A stretch of 7,827 bases of DNA from Oscillospiraceae bacterium (GCA_031266955.1 JAISAA010000187.1:1-7827), one strand, 5' to 3'. Shown: positions 1-6,630, counted from the stretch's first letter. Translations and numbers: made by a program. Notes: generated by a model not told the origin, from the sequence alone.

Positions 1-1622
1 TCGGGGTTTATCGAAAGCGGCGGCTTGTGCTTTACGGTTTTCAGCAGCGCGCACGGGCGGCGCGATATGATAACTGACGGCTCGTCCGCCGCAAGCTCCT
101 CGCGTATTGCCTCGTCGCATTCGTCAAGCTTGTACGGATCGACGACGCGCACGCGCGATATGCCGACGGCGCGGCACAGCGCCTCAAGGTCGATCTTGCC
201 CGCGGGGTCGCCGTGTATGTTCAGGCCAGTCGTCGGGTTTTGCTGATGCCCCGTCATACCGGTTATCGAATTGTCGAGTATGATAACAGTCGACGCGCCG
301 CCGTTGTACGCGATGTTTATAAGCCCGGTCACGCCGGAGTGTATGAACGTCGAGTCCCCGATGACTCCGACGGCGCGCTCCGCCGCCTCGTTCCCCTGCG
401 CGTGAGTGAAGCCGTGCAGCCCGGAAACGGACGCGCCCATACATATCGTCGTGTCGATGGCGAAAAGCGGCGCGACGGCGCCGAGCGTATAACAGCCGAT
501 ATCGCCCAGCACCGTGACCTTATTCTTCATAAGCGAATAGAACATCCCGCGGTGAGGACACCCGGCGCACATAACGGGCGGCCTCGCCGGCAAATCGGCA
601 TCGAACCCCGTCCGTAGGGGCGACTGTCCCCGGCCGCCCGCCGTCTCAATGTCCCGCCCAAGCACATTTTCGACAAGCCCCTGCGAAAACTCGCCGCAAA
701 TCGGAAAAATATCCTTGCCCGAAACGTCTAACCCGAGCGCGCGGCAATGATTTTCGATAACAGGGTCAAGCTCCTCGACGACGACGACGCGCTCGACGCG
801 CGCCGCGAATTCGCGGATCAATTTCTCCGGCAGCGGATTGACAAGCCCGAGCTTCAGGACGCTCACGTCGTCGCCAAACGCCTCTCGGACATATTGATAC
901 GACGTGCCGGACGTGATGACGCCGAGCTTTTTTATATTCGCATCAGTCCCGTACTCCGCGCGGTTGAGCGGCGAGGCTTCGGCGAGCCCGGCAAGCCGGC
1001 GCGTGCGCTCTTCGACTATCGGGTGGCGGAGCTTGGCGTTGCCGGGCATCATCACATATTTCGCGATATCTTTTTTGTACGGCTTGATTTCCGGGACGGC
1101 GCGCTCGCCCGTTTCCACAACGCTTTGTGAGTGCGCGACGCGCGTACAAATGCGCAGCAGCACGGGCGTGTCGAAGCTTTCTGACAGCTCGAACGCGTAT
1201 TTTGCGAACTCATAACACTCGCGAGAGTCAGCCGGTTCGAGCATCGGGAGCTTCGCGGCGACGGCGTAATGCCGGGAATCCTGTTCGTTCTGCGACGAGT
1301 GCATTCCGGGGTCGTCCGCGACGGCGATAACGAGTCCCGCGGACACGCCTGTGTACGACGCCGTGAAAAGCGGGTCGGCGGCGACGTTGAGCCCCACGTG
1401 CTTCATTCCGCAAAACGCGCGCCGGCCGCCGATGGACGCGCCGAGCGCCGTTTCAAGCGCGACCTTTTCATTCGGCGCCCACTCGGAATAGACCTCGCCG
1501 TAATTCGCCAAAACCTCCGTTATCTCCGTTGACGGAGTGCCGGGATAGCTTGACGCGACGGCGACGCCGGCTTCATACAGCCCGCGAGCCACGGCGTCAT
1601 TGCCGAGAATAAGAGTTTTCAA
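1..1622 (-). CDS. iorA: Indolepyruvate ferredoxin oxidoreductase, alpha subunit (partial, C-terminus off window)
   Basis: The catalytic subunit of the IorAB complex oxidatively decarboxylates aryl-2-oxo acids such as indolepyruvate and phenylpyruvate to the acyl-CoA, passing electrons to ferredoxin. It acts in the cytoplasm during aromatic amino-acid fermentation. About 540 codons are visible. The N-terminal pyrimidine-binding domain begins MKTLILGNDAVARGLYEAG and contains YPGTPSTE (residues 26-33), MKHVGLNVAADPLF and DDPGMHSSQNEQDSR. The thiamine-diphosphate part carries CAGCPHRG (352-359), GDIGCYTLG, and the cofactor motif running from GDSTFIHSG (422-430) to ILDN (448-451). The frame runs into the left edge at ...KPPLSINP, just where family members begin the C-terminal two-[4Fe-4S] ferredoxin domain, so roughly 50-80 residues are missing. 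The TTG start (1622-1620) was chosen because it gives the family's N-terminus and lies 7 nt after AAAGGAGG. iorB would be expected just beyond position 1. An odd linker at about residues 324-345 is described separately. Confidence 0.94.
   Translation of the reverse strand, partial: MKTLILGNDAVARGLYEAGVAVASSYPGTPSTEITEVLANYGEVYSEWAPNEKVALETALGASIGGRRAFCGMKHVGLNVAADPLFTASYTGVSAGLVIAVADDPGMHSSQNEQDSRHYAVAAKLPMLEPADSRECYEFAKYAFELSESFDTPVLLRICTRVAHSQSVVETGERAVPEIKPYKKDIAKYVMMPGNAKLRHPIVEERTRRLAGLAEASPLNRAEYGTDANIKKLGVITSGTSYQYVREAFGDDVSVLKLGLVNPLPEKLIREFAARVERVVVVEELDPVIENHCRALGLDVSGKDIFPICGEFSQGLVENVLGRDIETAGGRGQSPLRTGFDADLPARPPVMCAGCPHRGMFYSLMKNKVTVLGDIGCYTLGAVAPLFAIDTTICMGASVSGLHGFTHAQGNEAAERAVGVIGDSTFIHSGVTGLINIAYNGGASTVIILDNSITGMTGHQQNPTTGLNIHGDPAGKIDLEALCRAVGISRVRVVDPYKLDECDEAIREELAADEPSVIISRRPCALLKTVKHKPPLSINP
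614..640 (+). repeat. Short GC-rich hairpin repeat inside iorA
   Basis: This 27-bp stretch begins GTAGGGGCGACTGTCCCC and ends GGCCGCCCG. It can fold as an imperfect stem pairing GGGCG with CGCCC around a small loop. It resembles in form the GTAGGGGCGACC...GGTCGCCCG repeats that I recall being scattered through many clostridial genomes. Read on the minus strand it is in frame and supplies the linker residues GGRGQSPLRTG in IorA (about 328-338). The linker lies just before RPPVMCAGCPHRG, at a domain boundary where an insertion could be tolerated. The assignment to a dispersed repeat family is inference from memory; only this one clear copy is in the window. Confidence 0.5.
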
Positions 1623-1629
1623 TCTGATG

Positions 1630-1637
1630 CCTCCTTT
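1630..1637 (-). promoter_or_regulatory. Ribosome binding site fixing the TTG start of iorA
   Basis: On the minus strand this reads AAAGGAGG, a near-perfect match to the anti-Shine-Dalgarno sequence, 7 nt upstream of TTG at 1622-1620. No ATG in frame gives the family's N-terminus, so this site decides the start. Confidence 0.85.
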
Positions 1638-1678
1638 GATTTTTGTGGCTTTTATATACTCGCAGCGATTATTGTAGA

Positions 1679-1707
1679 AGTATAAACGATTTTGCAATGA
1701 GTATCAA
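1679..1707 (-). promoter_or_regulatory. Sigma-A promoter of iorA
   Basis: Reading leftward, TTGATA (1707-1702) is separated by exactly 17 nt from TATACT (1684-1679). The two hexamers each differ from the consensus at one position. Transcription would start near 1672, giving a leader of about 50 nt before the TTG start. The site is back to back with the purD promoter. Confidence 0.75.
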
Positions 1708-1785
1708 TACAAAAGCGCTTTAACGGATAAATCTTTTGAGCCTGCGGCGTCGCGCGTAAGCGCGTACCCCGTGCGCGCGGCGCTA

Positions 1786-1814
1786 TTGACAATGCGCGGG
1801 GGTGATGCTACAAT
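1786..1814 (+). promoter_or_regulatory. Sigma-A promoter of purD
   Basis: TTGACA (1786-1791) is followed after exactly 17 nt by TACAAT (1809-1814). The -35 is perfect and the -10 has one mismatch. The start site would be near 1821, leaving about 50 nt of leader before the ATG at 1873. That is too short for a purine riboswitch, and none is visible. A CGCGC-GTAA-GCGCG palindrome at 1751-1764 lies just upstream of the -35; nothing shows whether it is an operator. Confidence 0.8.
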
Positions 1815-1872
1815 ACCGCTATAAATCGCTATAATTTTTGTTTGACTGATTTCAAGGAGGCGCACCTCTATT

Positions 1873-3126
1873 ATGAACATCCTCGTAGTCGGCGGCGGAG
1901 GCCGCGAGCACGCTATCTGTCTCGCGCTGAAAAAGTCCCCGCGCGTCGAAAAGCTTTTTTGTGCGTCGGGCAACGGCGGCATTTCGCAAATCGCCGAATG
2001 CCTGCCTATTATCGCGACGGATGTTGAGGGCGTTACGCGCTTCGCGCTTGAAAACGCGGTGGACTATGTCGTCGTCGCGTCGGACGACCCTCTCGCGCTC
2101 GGTATGGTAGACGTGCTTGAGGACGCGGGCATCCGCGCGTTCGGCCCGCGCCAAAACGCCGCGATTATCGAAAGCAGCAAGGCGTTCGCAAAAGCCTTGA
2201 TGAAGAAATACGGCATCCCGACGGCGCGGTACGAGACGTTCGCGATCATAGAGGACGCCCTGCGTTATATCGACGAAAACGGCGCGCCGACAGTCGTAAA
2301 GGCGGACGGCCTCGCGCTCGGCAAGGGCGCTGTCGTCGCCGAGACCGCGGACGAGGCCCGCGCCGCCGTGCGCGCGATGATGGAGGATATGAAATTCGGC
2401 GACTCCGGCGCGCGCGTCATCATTGAGGAATATATGACGGGGCGCGAGGTGACTGTCCTCGCCTTTGTGGATGGCGAGACGGTGGTCCCGATGCTGTCCT
2501 CTCACGATCACAAGCGTATCTTCGACGGAGACCGCGGCGCGAACACCGGCGGAATGGGCGCCGTCTGCCCGAGCCCACGCTATACGCCGGAGCTTGAACG
2601 GCTGTGTATGGACACGATATTCCTCCCGACCGTCGCGGCGATGCGCGCGGAGGGCCGGCCTTTCAAGGGCGTTTTGTATTTCGAGCTTATGCTGACGCCC
2701 GACGGCCCCAAGGTCATAGAATACAACGCCCGCTTCGGCGACCCGGAGGCTCAGGCCGTGCTTCCGCTGCTCAATTCCGATCTGCTTGATATTATGGAGG
2801 CTGTCACGGACGGGCGTCTCGCGGAGCTCGATATACGCTGGAGGCCGGGCGCCACCTGCTGCGTCGTTATGGCGTCGGGCGGCTATCCGGCGGGGTATGA
2901 AAAGGGCAAAATGATCGCTGGGCTTGACGGCGTTTCTCCCGATATCACGGTGTATCACGCCGGGACAAAGCTCCGGGACGGAGCGTATTACACGAACGGC
3001 GGGCGCGTTCTCGGCGTTACGGCTGTCGGCGAGACGCTTGACGCCGCGATAGAAAGCGCGTATTCGGGCGTCCGCGGAATTTCGTGGGAGGGCGCGTATT
3101 ACAGAACGGATATCGGCAGGATATGA
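1873..3126 (+). CDS. purD: Phosphoribosylamine--glycine ligase (GAR synthetase)
   Basis: This enzyme joins glycine to 5-phosphoribosylamine using ATP, forming glycinamide ribonucleotide, the second step of de novo purine synthesis in the cytoplasm. The 417-residue length is normal for the family. Visible in order are the N-terminal glycine-rich loop VVGGGGREHAI (residues 5-15), GPRQNAAIIESSKAFAK at the start of the ATP-grasp fold (91-107), VVKADGLALGKGAVV (141-155), the signature RIFDGDRGANTGGMGAVCPSP (215-235, with an internal GANTGGMG), and the metal/ATP-binding EYNARFGDPEAQ (283-294). The segment VVVASDDPLALG (66-77) replaces the usual VVGPEAPL form, a variant I recall from clostridial PurD. 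AAGGAGG at 1854-1860 lies 12 nt before the ATG, longer than usual, but this ATG gives the exact family N-terminus. The gene has its own promoter and no other pur genes nearby. It overlaps the next gene by four bases (ATGA). Confidence 0.96.
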   Translation: MNILVVGGGGREHAICLALKKSPRVEKLFCASGNGGISQIAECLPIIATDVEGVTRFALENAVDYVVVASDDPLALGMVDVLEDAGIRAFGPRQNAAIIESSKAFAKALMKKYGIPTARYETFAIIEDALRYIDENGAPTVVKADGLALGKGAVVAETADEARAAVRAMMEDMKFGDSGARVIIEEYMTGREVTVLAFVDGETVVPMLSSHDHKRIFDGDRGANTGGMGAVCPSPRYTPELERLCMDTIFLPTVAAMRAEGRPFKGVLYFELMLTPDGPKVIEYNARFGDPEAQAVLPLLNSDLLDIMEAVTDGRLAELDIRWRPGATCCVVMASGGYPAGYEKGKMIAGLDGVSPDITVYHAGTKLRDGAYYTNGGRVLGVTAVGETLDAAIESAYSGVRGISWEGAYYRTDIGRI

Positions 3127-3842
3127 GCAATATATCGCGGGTAAAGCGCAGCCCGCGCCTTTTCGCGTTGTATATCGTGCTGCGCGTGCTCGTTATCGGC
3201 GTGCTCGTCGCGCAAATCTTCAACGCGAACTGGGAGAATGTGCTGCTGTGCGTTTTCACGCTCATATTATTTATGATACCGTCTTTCATCGAAAAACGCG
3301 CGAAGATCGACGTTCCCGACACTCTTGAGGTCATCGTGCTGTTCTTCATATTCGCGGCGGAGATTTTGGGGGAGATCGCCGGGTACTTCGTCAACGTCCG
3401 CGGCTGGGACACGATGCTGCACAACGTGAACGGCTTTCTCGCGGCGGCTATCGGTCTCGCGCTCATCGACATACTCAACCGCGAGGACAGGTTCGCGATA
3501 AGCCTTTCGCCCGTGTTCGTCGCGGTTTTCGCGTTCTGTTTCTCTATGACGATAGGCGTCGTGTGGGAGTTTTTTGAGTTCGGTATGGATGTGCTGTTCG
3601 GCACTGATATGCAGAAAAACACCGTTTTCGCCGACGGATATATCGACGTCGGGCTGTACGACACTATGAAAGACCTGCTTGTCAATTTTCTGGGCGCCGT
3701 CGTGTTTTCAACGCTCGGCTATTTCTATATCAAGCGGCGCGGAGAGGGACGCGGCGGGCGCTTCGTCCGGCGCTTCATACTCACGAAAATCGGCGAGGAC
3801 GGCGAGGATGAGCAGGAGCAGGAAGGATCGGAAAGGCCGTGA
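3123..3842 (+). CDS. YjdF/DUF2238-type integral membrane protein
   Basis: This 239-residue polytopic membrane protein has no established biochemical role. Hydrophobic segments lie at about residues 12-32, 38-55, 67-90, 103-117, 127-158 and 184-203, so five or six helices are likely. The tail after residue 204 is first basic (KRRGEGRGGRFVRR) and then strongly acidic, and is probably cytoplasmic. Conserved-looking polar residues in membrane segments fit the YjdF/DUF2238 pattern: GWDTMLHNVNGF (94-105), VVWEFFEFGMD (146-156) and YDTMKDLLVNFLGA (179-192). These contain W95, D96, H100, W148, E149, E152, D180 and D184. The ATG at 3123 overlaps the purD stop as ATGA, suggesting translational coupling and co-transcription with purD. 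An earlier in-frame ATG at 3084 would add 13 residues inside purD and is less likely. The family assignment rests on remembered motifs. Confidence 0.78.
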   Translation: MSNISRVKRSPRLFALYIVLRVLVIGVLVAQIFNANWENVLLCVFTLILFMIPSFIEKRAKIDVPDTLEVIVLFFIFAAEILGEIAGYFVNVRGWDTMLHNVNGFLAAAIGLALIDILNREDRFAISLSPVFVAVFAFCFSMTIGVVWEFFEFGMDVLFGTDMQKNTVFADGYIDVGLYDTMKDLLVNFLGAVVFSTLGYFYIKRRGEGRGGRFVRRFILTKIGEDGEDEQEQEGSERP

Positions 3843-3858
3843 CGCGCGACATACGCGG

Positions 3859-3887
3859 TTGACAGCCGTCGATTTTTGTGCTAAACT
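3859..3887 (+). promoter_or_regulatory. Sigma-A promoter of thrS
   Basis: TTGACA (3859-3864) is followed after 17 nt by TAAACT (3882-3887). The -35 is perfect and the -10 matches four of six bases. It sits in the 85-nt gap before thrS. A start site near 3894 would leave a leader of only about 35 nt, which excludes a T-box between this promoter and the gene. Confidence 0.7.
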
Positions 3888-3927
3888 CACTCAACTCAAA
3901 AATCAGTCAATTTTGGAGATGACACAA

Positions 3928-5718
3928 ATGTCCGAAAACCAATATACATTTGAAAACGAGATTTATAAAAACACCTACCGCCACACAACGTCGCACATAC
4001 TGGCGCAGGCCGTGAAGCGCCTGCACCCCGGAGCGAAGCTCGCCATCGGCCCCGCCATAGACGACGGGTTCTACTACGACTTGGACGTCCCGGAGCCGTT
4101 CGCGCAGGACGCGCTCGACGCCATTGAAGCCGAAATGCGCAAGATCATCAAGGAGAAGCTGCCGCTGGAGCGCTTCGAGCTGCCGCGCGCGGAGGCCGTG
4201 GCTCTCATGCGCGAACGCGGCGAGCCGTACAAGATAGAGCTCATCGAGGATTTGCCGGAGGACGCCGTCATCAGCTTCTACAAGCAGGGCGAATTCACGG
4301 ATCTGTGCGCGGGCCCGCACCTCGACGGCACGGCGCGCGTCAAGGCGAACGCCGTAAAGCTGCTGTCCGCCACGGGCGCGTACTGGCGCGGCGACTCTAA
4401 CAATAAGATGCTCCAGCGCGTGTACGGCACGTGCTTTCAAACAAAAGCCGAGCTCGACGCGCACTTGGAGCGTATTGAGGAGGCGAAAAAGCGCGACCAC
4501 AACAAAATCGGGCGCGAGCTCGAATATTTTACCACCGTTGACTACATCGGGCAGGGACTGCCCATCCTTATGCCGAAAGGCGCAAAGGTCATGCAGATAC
4601 TTCAGCGCTTTGTTGAGGACGAGGAAGCGCGCCGCGGTTACCTTCTCACAAAAACCCCGTTCATGGCGAAACGCGAGCTATACAAAATATCCGGGCACTG
4701 GGATCATTACCGCGACGGGATGTTCATACTCGGAGGACAGGACGATTACGACGACGAGACAAAGGAAGTTCTCGCGCTGCGCCCGATGACGTGCCCGTTC
4801 CAGTTCCAAGTGTATTTGAGCAAAACCCGCAGCTACCGCGATTTGCCCATGCGGTTCAACGAGACGTCAACACTGTTCCGTAACGAAGCGTCGGGCGAAA
4901 TGCACGGGCTCATACGTGTGCGCCAGTTTACGATTTCCGAGGGGCACCTTGCCTGCCGCCCCGATCAGGTAGAGGGCGAATTCCGTGGGTGCGTGGAGCT
5001 CGCGGGCTTTATGCTCAAAACTCTCGGCCTTGACAACGAGATCGCGTACCGCTTCTCAAAATGGGATCCGGCGGACAAGGAAAAGTACATCGGCTCCGCA
5101 GACGATTGGGAGAGCGTTCAGAGCCTTATGAAGACTATACTCGACGATATAGGGCTCGATTATGTCGAAGCGGACGGAGAAGCGGCGTTTTACGGCCCCA
5201 AGCTGGACATACAGATAAAAAATGTCCATGGCAAAGAAGACACGCTCATAACAATACAAATCGACTTCCAACTCGCCGAAAGGTTTGGAATGGAATACGT
5301 CGATTCCGACGGGACAAAAAAGCTTCCGTATATAATCCACCGCACATCTATTGGCTGCTACGAACGTGTGCTCGCCCTTCTCATAGAGCACTACGCCGGC
5401 GCGCTCCCGCTGTGGCTCTCGCCCGTGCAGGTCGCCGTGCTGCCGATAACGGAGCGCGCGCACGCGTACGCTCAGGGCGTCGCGGACAGGCTCGACGGCG
5501 CGGGGTTCCGCGTGGAGACGGATACGCGCAACGAGAAGATCGGCTACAAGATACGCGAGGCGCAAATGCAGAAGATACCGTATATGCTCGTGCTCGGCGA
5601 CAAGGAGGCCGAGTCCGGCGCGCTGTCCGTGCGCTCGCGCTCAGCCGGCGACCTCGGCGAAACGGCGCTTGAAGATTTCATCGCGAAAATCACATTGGAG
5701 TGCAAAGAACGGCTGTGA
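3928..5718 (+). CDS. thrS: Threonine--tRNA ligase lacking the TGS domain
   Basis: This class II enzyme charges tRNA-Thr with threonine in the cytoplasm. In the 596-residue product, the N2 editing domain comes first, with H19-TTS-H23 and C127-AGP-H131, the four residues used to remove mischarged serine. The catalytic core follows, with motif 2 LFRNEASGEMHGLIRVRQF (316-334) and zinc ligands C289, H340 and H471. The motif 3 region is HRTSIGCYERVLALLIEHYAG (471-491). The anticodon-binding domain starts at PVQVAVLPI (499-507). The usual N-terminal TGS domain of about 60 residues is absent. ATG 3928 was chosen because GGAG (3915-3918) lies 9 nt before it; an in-frame ATG at 3919 is too close. Compared from memory with E. 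coli ThrRS, the segment after motif 2 reads TISEGH instead of TQDDAH, and DTLITIQ replaces WQCGTVQ. I recall a clostridial ThrRS clade with this form, so it is probably functional. Confidence 0.95.
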   Translation: MSENQYTFENEIYKNTYRHTTSHILAQAVKRLHPGAKLAIGPAIDDGFYYDLDVPEPFAQDALDAIEAEMRKIIKEKLPLERFELPRAEAVALMRERGEPYKIELIEDLPEDAVISFYKQGEFTDLCAGPHLDGTARVKANAVKLLSATGAYWRGDSNNKMLQRVYGTCFQTKAELDAHLERIEEAKKRDHNKIGRELEYFTTVDYIGQGLPILMPKGAKVMQILQRFVEDEEARRGYLLTKTPFMAKRELYKISGHWDHYRDGMFILGGQDDYDDETKEVLALRPMTCPFQFQVYLSKTRSYRDLPMRFNETSTLFRNEASGEMHGLIRVRQFTISEGHLACRPDQVEGEFRGCVELAGFMLKTLGLDNEIAYRFSKWDPADKEKYIGSADDWESVQSLMKTILDDIGLDYVEADGEAAFYGPKLDIQIKNVHGKEDTLITIQIDFQLAERFGMEYVDSDGTKKLPYIIHRTSIGCYERVLALLIEHYAGALPLWLSPVQVAVLPITERAHAYAQGVADRLDGAGFRVETDTRNEKIGYKIREAQMQKIPYMLVLGDKEAESGALSVRSRSAGDLGETALEDFIAKITLECKERL

Positions 5719-5750
5719 TTTTACGCTGACTGCCGTAAGCGTGCGTCGTA

Positions 5751-5821
5751 GTCGCCTGTATGGGCGACCGGGCGTAGCCCGTATTGATAATCACATTGAG
5801 TCCGGCGAAGCCGTACTCAAT
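5751..5821. repeat. Cluster of three adjacent palindromes downstream of thrS
   Basis: Three hairpins lie in tandem in the non-coding gap after thrS. The first pairs GTCGCC (5751-5756) with GGCGAC (5763-5768). The second is CGGGC-GTA-GCCCG (5769-5781). The third pairs ATTGAGT (5795-5801) with ACTCAAT (5815-5821), and inside that CGGC-GAA-GCCG (5803-5813). None is followed by a clear T-run, so they do not look like standard terminators. They resemble REP-type intergenic palindromes. The rest of the gap, 5719-5750, shows nothing recognisable. Confidence 0.55.
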
Positions 5822-5850
5822 AAGTAAAATATTACATCACATAACGATAT

Positions 5851-5914
5851 AGGCTTCTTCGTAAAATATGCCCGGCGGCATTTGCGCCGCGCCCGCGTTT
5901 TTACGAAGGAGCTT
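5851..5914 (+). promoter_or_regulatory. Long hairpin covering the sleB ribosome binding site, with a T-run after it
   Basis: Bases 5851-5866 pair continuously with 5899-5914 as 16 base pairs, two of them G-U. The apical part can fold again by pairing GCGGC (5875-5879) with GCCGC (5886-5890). The right arm contains the whole AAGGAG (5906-5911) of the next gene, whose TTG start is at 5921. The arm is followed directly by TTTATT, continuing a run of five T. It could therefore act as the thrS terminator, as an RBS-masking structure for sleB, or both. The pairing is seen directly; the function is inferred. Confidence 0.6.
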
Positions 5915-5920
5915 TTTATT

Positions 5921-6583
5921 TTGAACAGAAGAAAACTTATTCCGGCGCTCGCCGTGATAATCGCCGTGAATATACTCGTCATCGCGATAGCCGGCAAGGC
6001 CGACGCCGCCGTATACCGCCGCGGCTCGTCCGGCGGCGTCGTGACGCAGATACAGACCAAGCTGCGCTCGTGGGGCTATTACTCCGGCGAGATCGACGGC
6101 GTTTACGGCAGCCGGACAGAAAAGGCCGTAAAATACTTTCAGCAGAAAAACAAGCTGCGCGCCGACGGGATCGTAGGCGCCGCCACGCTTTCCGCGCTCG
6201 GCATCGCCGCGTCCTCCGCGCCGACGGCTGCGACGAATGACAACAAACTGCTCGCGCGGCTTATTTCAGCCGAGGCGCGCGGCGAGCCTTACGACGGGCA
6301 GGTAGCGGTCGGCGCCGTCGTGCTCAACCGGATGAAGCACCCGTCGTTTCCGAACACGATGTCCGGCGTTATTTATCAGAGCGGCGCGTTCACGTGCGTC
6401 GTTGACGGGCAGTTTGACGAGCCCGTCGCCGACAGCGCGTACAAGGCGGCGCGCGACGCGCTTAACGGCTGTGACCCCTCCGGCGGCGCGATATATTATT
6501 TCAATCCAGTCACGGCGACAAGCGCCTGGATATGGTCCCGCCCGCTGCTGCTTGAGATCGGCAGACACAGGTTTTGCGCGTAA
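5921..6583 (+). CDS. sleB: Spore-cortex-lytic enzyme SleB (peptidoglycan-binding domain plus SleB hydrolase)
   Basis: SleB is a lytic transglycosylase, made in the developing spore and exported, that cleaves cortex peptidoglycan containing muramic-delta-lactam during germination. The 220-residue product has a signal peptide at residues 1 to about 29: basic MNRRK, a hydrophobic core LIPALAVIIAVNILVIAIAG, and a cleavage region GKADAA. A PG_binding_1 domain follows (about 34-95), with GSSGGVVTQIQTKLRSWGYY, GEIDGVYGSRTEKAVKYFQ and ADGIVGAATL. A short Ala/Thr-rich linker leads to the hydrolase_2 domain (107-220). There E118 in ISAEARGEPYDGQVAVGAV is the expected catalytic glutamate, and GAFTCVVDGQF, GGAIYYFNP and SAWIWSRP match the family closely. 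The TTG start fits AAGGAG (5906-5911) at 9-nt spacing and removes 13 non-signal residues that an upstream ATG at 5882 would add. A forespore sigma-G promoter is expected but I could not place one. No ypeB follows; the next gene is convergent. Confidence 0.93.
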   Translation: MNRRKLIPALAVIIAVNILVIAIAGKADAAVYRRGSSGGVVTQIQTKLRSWGYYSGEIDGVYGSRTEKAVKYFQQKNKLRADGIVGAATLSALGIAASSAPTAATNDNKLLARLISAEARGEPYDGQVAVGAVVLNRMKHPSFPNTMSGVIYQSGAFTCVVDGQFDEPVADSAYKAARDALNGCDPSGGAIYYFNPVTATSAWIWSRPLLLEIGRHRFCA

Positions 6584-6587
6584 AAGA

Positions 6588-6611
6588 GCGGCGGGGCTTT
6601 CGCCCCGCCGC
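6588..6611. terminator. Strong bidirectional intrinsic terminator
   Basis: GCGGCGGGGC (6588-6597) pairs perfectly with GCCCCGCCGC (6602-6611) around a TTTC loop, a 10-bp GC-only stem. On the plus strand it is followed by TTTAT, five bases after the sleB stop. On the minus strand it is followed by TCTTTTA and lies about 20 nt past the stop of the convergent gene. It should end transcripts from both sides. Confidence 0.88.
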
Positions 6612-6630
6612 TTTATCGCTGGTTTTTAGT

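Noticed and set aside
747..1130. Plus-strand open frames across 25-1530
   Set aside because: They are antisense to iorA, have Arg-rich unnatural composition, and lack ribosome binding sites. The minus-strand reading matches a known family along its whole length.
1786..1872. Purine riboswitch before purD
   Set aside because: The leader is only about 50 nt, and no aptamer stems or conserved loops are visible.
1852..2958. A 368-codon minus-strand frame opposite purD
   Set aside because: It is a GC-rich antisense shadow with His/Arg-rich composition; purD on the plus strand has all the family motifs.
3017..3685. A 222-codon minus-strand frame opposite the membrane protein
   Set aside because: Its Ser/Thr-rich composition is the reverse complement of hydrophobic and basic codons. 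The plus-strand frame has a coupled start, membrane helices and family motifs.
5817..5847. Possible sigma-G promoter for sleB, with CATAACG as a -10
   Set aside because: No acceptable -35 lies at the right spacing (TCAATA is a poor match), so it is not called.
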